Of a DNA stretch of 64,000 bases, positions 60,084 to 64,000 are shown one piece after another. Position 1 is the first letter of the stretch. Each line of letters opens with the position of its first letter. The position numbers and the translations under genes were made by a program. The stretch is taken from NCBI GenBank assembly GCA_020635075.1, contig JACKAM010000003.1:186001-250000 (forward strand). Direction: 5' to 3'. The notes below the pieces were generated by a model. It had not been told where the DNA came from and searched no databases. It saw only the letters and a program-made list of their open reading frames with translations. The DNA comes from Pseudobdellovibrionaceae bacterium. GTDB lineage: Bacteria; Bdellovibrionota; Bdellovibrionia; Bdellovibrionales; UBA1609.

Positions 60084-60698
60084 CTAAATACCACCAGCAT
60101 TGGCCTGAATATGGCGACAGGACCCTAGGTCCTCATTGTTCTGGTAGTAGACCCGACCTTCCATATAACAAACTTTTTGGCAGCTCATGCCGTCTTCCCG
60201 CTCGACCAATTCCATAAAACAGGATTCACGGCCACCGGCTGCGGTTTCAAGTGGCTCAGCAAGAACGGCGGGACAGCGCTTGCGTACTCTGAGGGCCGAG
60301 CCCTCCCCTTCTGGCGTTGTCACCCACAACCAATAATCCGCATCACAATTAAGATACTGAAGTTGATCCACGATTAGATTAAAGCCGCCACCCACACACT
60401 GGGCTTCACCGCCGGTGAGAGATTCACCCTGGCCGTCATCCAATTGCCAAAAAAGGAGCTTACTCCCTTTGCGGGCACAAAGACCGTCCAAGCTGGTTTC
60501 ATTGACCTCAGACTGCAAGTCGAGTGAAGGCTCCACAAAGGTCACCTTGGCTTCGATCCAGTCCTCAATCACACGAACGGTATCGCCCTCTGCGGGTGCA
60601 CTGGTGTGTGACCCTGCTGGTGAGCAGTTCTGATACTGGGAGAGAATAAGCGCACCTGATAAGGCTATCAGGACGACTCGGATATCTTTCCGGTTCAT
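60084..60698 (-). CDS. Lipoprotein-like secreted protein
   Basis: A 204-residue protein. The N-terminal hydrophobic segment (RVVLIALSGALILSQYQNC) ends in a cysteine that may be a weak lipobox. The mature part has about eight further cysteines (LCARKG, AQCVGG, LNCDAD, RCPAV, SCFMEL, SCQKVCY, SCRHI), probably several disulfides. The C-terminus reads MSCQKVCYMEGRVYYQN. No family recognised. Confidence 0.6.
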   Translation of the reverse strand: MNRKDIRVVLIALSGALILSQYQNCSPAGSHTSAPAEGDTVRVIEDWIEAKVTFVEPSLDLQSEVNETSLDGLCARKGSKLLFWQLDDGQGESLTGGEAQCVGGGFNLIVDQLQYLNCDADYWLWVTTPEGEGSALRVRKRCPAVLAEPLETAAGGRESCFMELVEREDGMSCQKVCYMEGRVYYQNNEDLGSCRHIQANAGGI

Positions 60699-60753
60699 CT
60701 TTGGTCCTTCGTTTACGTTCTACAGTTCGAACCCGATCTCTTTAACCGTTCCA

Positions 60754-60888
60754 TCAGCGCGGAGCGCGACGGACCGGCAACTTCTTGTTCTTCAGAACAC
60801 GCACATATTCCATTTGCGTGTTACGGGTGCAACTGGCCAACACGACGAGGCCGATGCCACAAAATAGAAAAGTTGCCAAAAGTTCCAT
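60754..60888 (-). CDS. Small lipoprotein-like protein (44 aa)
   Basis: A 44-residue frame: hydrophobic N-terminus with lipobox-like VLASC (MELLATFLFCGIGLVVLASC), then a basic tail (TRNTQMEYVRVLKNKKLPVR). No strong ribosome site, so it is uncertain. It lies upstream of the secreted-protein gene on the same strand. Confidence 0.4.
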   Translation of the reverse strand: MELLATFLFCGIGLVVLASCTRNTQMEYVRVLKNKKLPVRRAPR

Positions 60889-61164
60889 ATAACCAGTCTA
60901 CAGGGGGTTTCCCACGAACCGTGAACCCAATCTTAAGACTGTCTCATCATCGGACAGAGGCTCCTAAATTCCGCCACCGATAAACTGACGGAAATCGTCC
61001 CAACATTGAACAAAACAACCATCAGTCTGACTTATCCATATAATAACCTGCCACAATGCAGATTAATGGTTAGATTTCGCTCACTTAGGGCAGAGAAAAG
61101 ATGGCGGCTTGCTCACGCTCTGGCACTGGGATTGTAGTGATTGAGAAGTGCGGAGGAATATGAA

Positions 61165-61257
61165 ATGGCGTACTGGTTCTCACTAGAAGGATTTGCTGCC
61201 GGATTGACGGCTGTGGCTCTCGGAGCCCACCTGGTGTCCGTCATATTTAACGGCTAA
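61165..61257 (+). CDS. Very small membrane protein (30 aa)
   Basis: ATG at 61165 with GGAGG 8 bases upstream; 30 residues, mostly hydrophobic (MAYWFSLEGFAAGLTAVALG, AHLVSVIFNG). A good ribosome site and a complete membrane helix support it, but length limits confidence. It converges on the rRNA methyltransferase gene. Confidence 0.4.
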   Translation: MAYWFSLEGFAAGLTAVALGAHLVSVIFNG

Positions 61258-61265
61258 ATGAACCT

Positions 61266-62498
61266 TCACCCGCGCTTGAGGCGGGCAGCATAAAAACCAT
61301 CGTTGAGGCCCTGACGGGGCAAGAGGACCTCCTCGTCCTCTAAGACCCACTCGGAATGGGCCGCTAAAAAGGCCTCCACCTGCTGGCGATTTTCCGAGGG
61401 AAACAACGAACAGGTGGCATAGACCAGCTTTCCACCCGACTTCACCATCTTGGCGTATCCGGAAAATATCTCCTTCTGGGTCTGCAGCAAACGATCGCAC
61501 TCTTCCTGACTCAGCTTCCACTTGGTGTCGGGATTGCGGCGAATCACTCCAGATCCTGAGCAAGGAACATCCAACAACACCCGATCCATTTGCCCCTGCA
61601 GCCTCTTGATCACTTTGGTGGACGAGATCTCCTTCACCTCAATGGTATCCGCGCCGGCTCTTGAAGCCCGCTTGCGCAGCTCCTTGAGTTTCCACTCATG
61701 AATATCCAGGGACATGATCTTTCCCTTGTTGTTCATCAGTGCCGCCAGATGAAGGGACTTCCCTCCGGCCCCCGCACAGGCGTCCACCACGCGATGCCCT
61801 GGCTCCACCTGTAGAAAGGGCGCCACGGTTTGTGAACCCACATCCTGAACCTCAAACCAACCGTTTTTAAAAGCTTGGGTGACAAACACATTGGCTCGCT
61901 GATCAAGCATCAGGGCATCGGGAAACTCGGCAACCAAAGAACAACTGATGTTTTCCGTCTGCAGGTCCTTTTTTAATTTTTCAGGACTGGTTTTGAGTCT
62001 GTTGGTGCGCAAAAAAATGGGCGCCTGGGAGTTGGACAAATGGGCCACCTCAGACCAATGTTCACCCAGCTCTTCCGTGCCCTTTTCCCACAACCAATCA
62101 GGATAGGACTCCCGTGTCGCCCCGGCGGGCGCTGTCTCCCACAACTCAATGACTCTACCCGCATCGGCCGACCAACCTTCGTCGTGAAAAGGAGTCAGGT
62201 CGAATCCATGAATGGAAAACCAGGCCACCAGGACCTGTCGAAATTCCTCCTCGGAAACCTGCCCCTGAATGTGGACCTCCGGGAGACCGGCAGCCCACCT
62301 GAGCCTCCGCCACCAGCGAACGGTTTCATAGAAGGTCTCGGCAAAAAACCGTCGATCCCTACCGCCCATTTTCTTGTTTTCTTTAAAGTGCCTCTCCAGC
62401 ACTTTGTCCGCGTAGTAACCGCCATTAAAAGTGTCGTTGAGAACTTTGATGAGCCCGTAGAGCCAGGGCCGGTGCAGTCGTGGTTGGGGGGAATTCAT
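61266..62498 (-). CDS. RsmB/NOP2-family rRNA (cytosine-5) methyltransferase
   Basis: A 410-residue protein. The N-terminal helical part (RPWLYGLIKVLNDTFNGGYYADKVLERHF) resembles the NusB-like domain of RsmB. The SAM-binding domain has VVDACAGAGGKSLHLAALM (motif I, about 240). Both cysteine motifs are present: DVPCSGSGVIRRNPDTKW (about 320) and YATCSLFPSENRQQV (about 370). It probably methylates 16S rRNA. Confidence 0.9.
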   Translation of the reverse strand: MNSPQPRLHRPWLYGLIKVLNDTFNGGYYADKVLERHFKENKKMGGRDRRFFAETFYETVRWWRRLRWAAGLPEVHIQGQVSEEEFRQVLVAWFSIHGFDLTPFHDEGWSADAGRVIELWETAPAGATRESYPDWLWEKGTEELGEHWSEVAHLSNSQAPIFLRTNRLKTSPEKLKKDLQTENISCSLVAEFPDALMLDQRANVFVTQAFKNGWFEVQDVGSQTVAPFLQVEPGHRVVDACAGAGGKSLHLAALMNNKGKIMSLDIHEWKLKELRKRASRAGADTIEVKEISSTKVIKRLQGQMDRVLLDVPCSGSGVIRRNPDTKWKLSQEECDRLLQTQKEIFSGYAKMVKSGGKLVYATCSLFPSENRQQVEAFLAAHSEWVLEDEEVLLPRQGLNDGFYAARLKRG

Positions 62499-62507
62499 TT
62501 GTGGCCT

Positions 62508-63188
62508 TTAGAAATTAAACACCGTACCCACGGCGGCAAAAACGCCGTTGTACTGGCCATCACTGAGCAGGTGAATGTGATTTTTTAGACCGGCTTCCAC
62601 TGTCAAACCAGCACTGCCAAGTAACTCAAAAAACCTCACCCCAGTGATCAATTGATAATCAAAGGAAATAGAGCCCTCATCATCGATCTGTTTAAAATAG
62701 ATTCCCAGTCCCGCGCCAGCGCCAAAATAAAGAGGAAATCCGCTGTTGGCATCGGGAAAAGTCACCACCGGCATGAGGCTCATCTTGAGGGGCTTCCCCT
62801 CTTTAAGTTTGTATGTGTTGAAATCCACCCTCAGATACAAATCCATGGAGTTGACCCACTCGCCAATTCGGTAGGTCACACCCGCCGTCAACTTACCTGC
62901 ATCTTTATTGTCCCTACTTCCCCACTTATAGACGTCGTCGTCCAAATATGTACCGACGTGGAGAGCCAGAACACGAGGTCCCCCTGCTTGGGCAGGAGAT
63001 CGACCTGAACCCCGATCATCCACTTCAATCACGGGTTGGGGATTCACCTTTTTGCGGTCAGCAAAGTACTTACTGGCAGCTTTCTTGCCTGTTTGCCGTT
63101 CGCCACCCTGAGCCCGGTGCCCATAGCCAATGCCTACCAGCAGCATAAGACAGAAAGACAAACAACAGAGGTGGGCCGATCGCTTCAT
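62508..63188 (-). CDS. Outer-membrane beta-barrel-like protein
   Basis: The ATG at 63188 begins a signal peptide (MKRSAHLCCLSFCLMLLVGIGYG); a longer frame exists upstream but has no signal. The 226-residue product has barrel-like strands (LALHVGTYLDDDVYKWG, VNSMDLYLRVDFNTYKL, PLYFGAGAGLGIYFKQ, SISFDYQLITGVRFF) and ends in FNF. It lies 9 bases downstream of its neighbour on the minus strand. Confidence 0.6.
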   Translation of the reverse strand: MKRSAHLCCLSFCLMLLVGIGYGHRAQGGERQTGKKAASKYFADRKKVNPQPVIEVDDRGSGRSPAQAGGPRVLALHVGTYLDDDVYKWGSRDNKDAGKLTAGVTYRIGEWVNSMDLYLRVDFNTYKLKEGKPLKMSLMPVVTFPDANSGFPLYFGAGAGLGIYFKQIDDEGSISFDYQLITGVRFFELLGSAGLTVEAGLKNHIHLLSDGQYNGVFAAVGTVFNF

Positions 63189-63350
63189 AGCCCCATTGTC
63201 TGTAAAATCCCTTTTGGGTTCAATGAGATTTTGCCCCGTGGCAATCTTTGCCAAGAGCGACAACCATCGGAAATCACGAGGACAGGCGCCTTGACCCGGG
63301 GGGCAAACTGATTTAATCCTGACCGCCTATTTAGGGGAAGGAATGCATCA

Positions 63351-63806
63351 ATGAACTGCCCACAGTGTGATCACCCGGAAAGCCGGGTTCTCGATACGCG
63401 CATCCAAAAGGAAGGGGACATCCGTCGGCGAAGGGAATGCCTGCAGTGCAAGTACCGCTTCACCACCTCGGAAGCCATCCTCTCCACCTACCCCATGATC
63501 GTAAAGAAAGACGGCCGGCGCGAGCAATTCTCCAAAGAGAAGCTCCAACGCGGCATTCAGCGCGCCTGCCAAAAGAGACCCATCAGTCTGTCTCAGATCG
63601 AACACGTGGTGGACAAAATCGCCAAGGCCGTAATGGAGGCGAGCGACAAGGAAGTGCCAGCGGAGTTTGTTGGTCAACAGGTCGTACGCGAATTACGCAC
63701 CCTGGATCATGTGGCCTATGTCCGATTTGCCAGTGTCTACCGCACCTTTCAGGATATCCAGGAATTTGTTGATAGCCTTGAGCGCGAAACGCAGGCCGAG
63801 GTATGA
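63351..63806 (+). CDS. nrdR: Transcriptional repressor NrdR
   Basis: A 151-residue protein of standard length. N-terminal zinc ribbon (MNCPQCDHPESRVLDTR and RRRRECLQCKYRFTTSE) and an ATP-cone domain (MIVKKDGRREQFSKEKLQRGIQRACQKRPIS ... VRFASVYRTFQDIQEFVDSL). NrdR represses ribonucleotide reductase genes according to dATP/ATP. It overlaps nusB by 4 bases (ATGA), the common nrdR-nusB arrangement. Confidence 0.98.
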   Translation: MNCPQCDHPESRVLDTRIQKEGDIRRRRECLQCKYRFTTSEAILSTYPMIVKKDGRREQFSKEKLQRGIQRACQKRPISLSQIEHVVDKIAKAVMEASDKEVPAEFVGQQVVRELRTLDHVAYVRFASVYRTFQDIQEFVDSLERETQAEV

Positions 63807-64000
63807 AGCCTGCGCCCTCCCGTCGCCAGTCCCGTGAATTGGTCCTCCAGGTTTTGTTTCAGCAGGAGTTCGCTCCTGGGCTGGATTTTCACGCCGGACT
63901 GGAGAGCTTTAAGAGTAGCTTTACAGCACCCGTAGAAGTCTGGGAATACGCCGAGGTCTTGCTCAAAGGCATTAGTGATCAGCGCGAACATATCGACCAG
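63803..64000 (+). CDS. nusB: Transcription antitermination factor NusB (3' end outside window)
   Basis: The first 66 residues are visible: MKPAPSRRQSRELVLQVLFQ, then QEFAPGLDFHAG and VWEYAEVLLKGISDQREHID. The RRxSRELVLQ(V/A)L(F/Y)Q start is the NusB signature. NusB binds boxA RNA with NusE for rRNA antitermination. Cut by the window end. Confidence 0.9.
   Translation, partial: MKPAPSRRQSRELVLQVLFQQEFAPGLDFHAGLESFKSSFTAPVEVWEYAEVLLKGISDQREHIDQ

Overview
The window is bacterial chromosome from a Gram-negative organism, interrupted by one large integrated conjugative element (ICE). The flanks hold many predicted lipoproteins and outer-membrane proteins plus standard housekeeping genes (nrdR-nusB, an RsmB-type methyltransferase, dihydroorotase, elongator tRNA-Met). 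This gene style, with a DUF2608-like HAD protein and many Sec/lipobox proteins of unknown function, suggests a Bdellovibrionota-like (delta-proteobacterial) genome. That taxonomic call is an inference from style, not from a marker search.

Left flank (1-22.7 kb): a histidine-phosphatase tail; a run of lipoproteins and beta-barrels; an Hsp70-like protein; a fused class II aldolase/short-chain dehydrogenase; an M48 lipoprotein protease; a cysteine-repeat secreted protein; two phosphoesterases (PhoD-like and a purple-acid-phosphatase-like enzyme); and a PadR/membrane-protein pair. A decayed duplicate of an outer-membrane gene lies at about 20.7 kb. An IS481-family insertion (22.75-24.03 kb) sits at the left edge of the ICE.

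ICE (about 24.0-53.9 kb, visibly more A/T-rich than the flanks): (a) a toxin-antitoxin pair and an orphan XRE regulator; (b) a complete diversity-generating retroelement (DGR): target lipoprotein with variable repeat VR, HTH protein, Avd, reverse transcriptase and template repeat TR. TR and VR are 121 bp each and differ at 18 positions, all of them adenines in the coding-strand TR. (c) A regulatory operon encoding a sigma-54 response regulator, a small Sec-exported cysteine-containing peptide, a family 5 peptide-binding protein, a YcaO enzyme and a hybrid histidine kinase. (d) A VirB2-3-4-5-6-8-9-10 type IV secretion operon with an FtsK-like translocase and a Replic_Relax-like protein in place of a recognisable VirD4 and canonical relaxase. 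(e) A large serine recombinase next to tRNA-Met(CAU). Both the regulatory operon and the transfer operon are preceded by a GG-N10-GC sigma-54 promoter and by paired copies of the dyad TGYCG-N6-CGKCA. I read (c) as a peptide-signalling switch for conjugation. An IS66 element (perfect 20-bp ends, 8-bp target duplication) has cut the DNA-binding domain off the sigma-54 activator, so the switch may be broken in this copy.

Right flank (53.97-64 kb): tRNA-Met, two overlapping lipoprotein genes, a HEAT-repeat protein, an acidic coiled-coil membrane protein, dihydroorotase, small lipoproteins, an RsmB-like methyltransferase, a beta-barrel protein, nrdR and the start of nusB.
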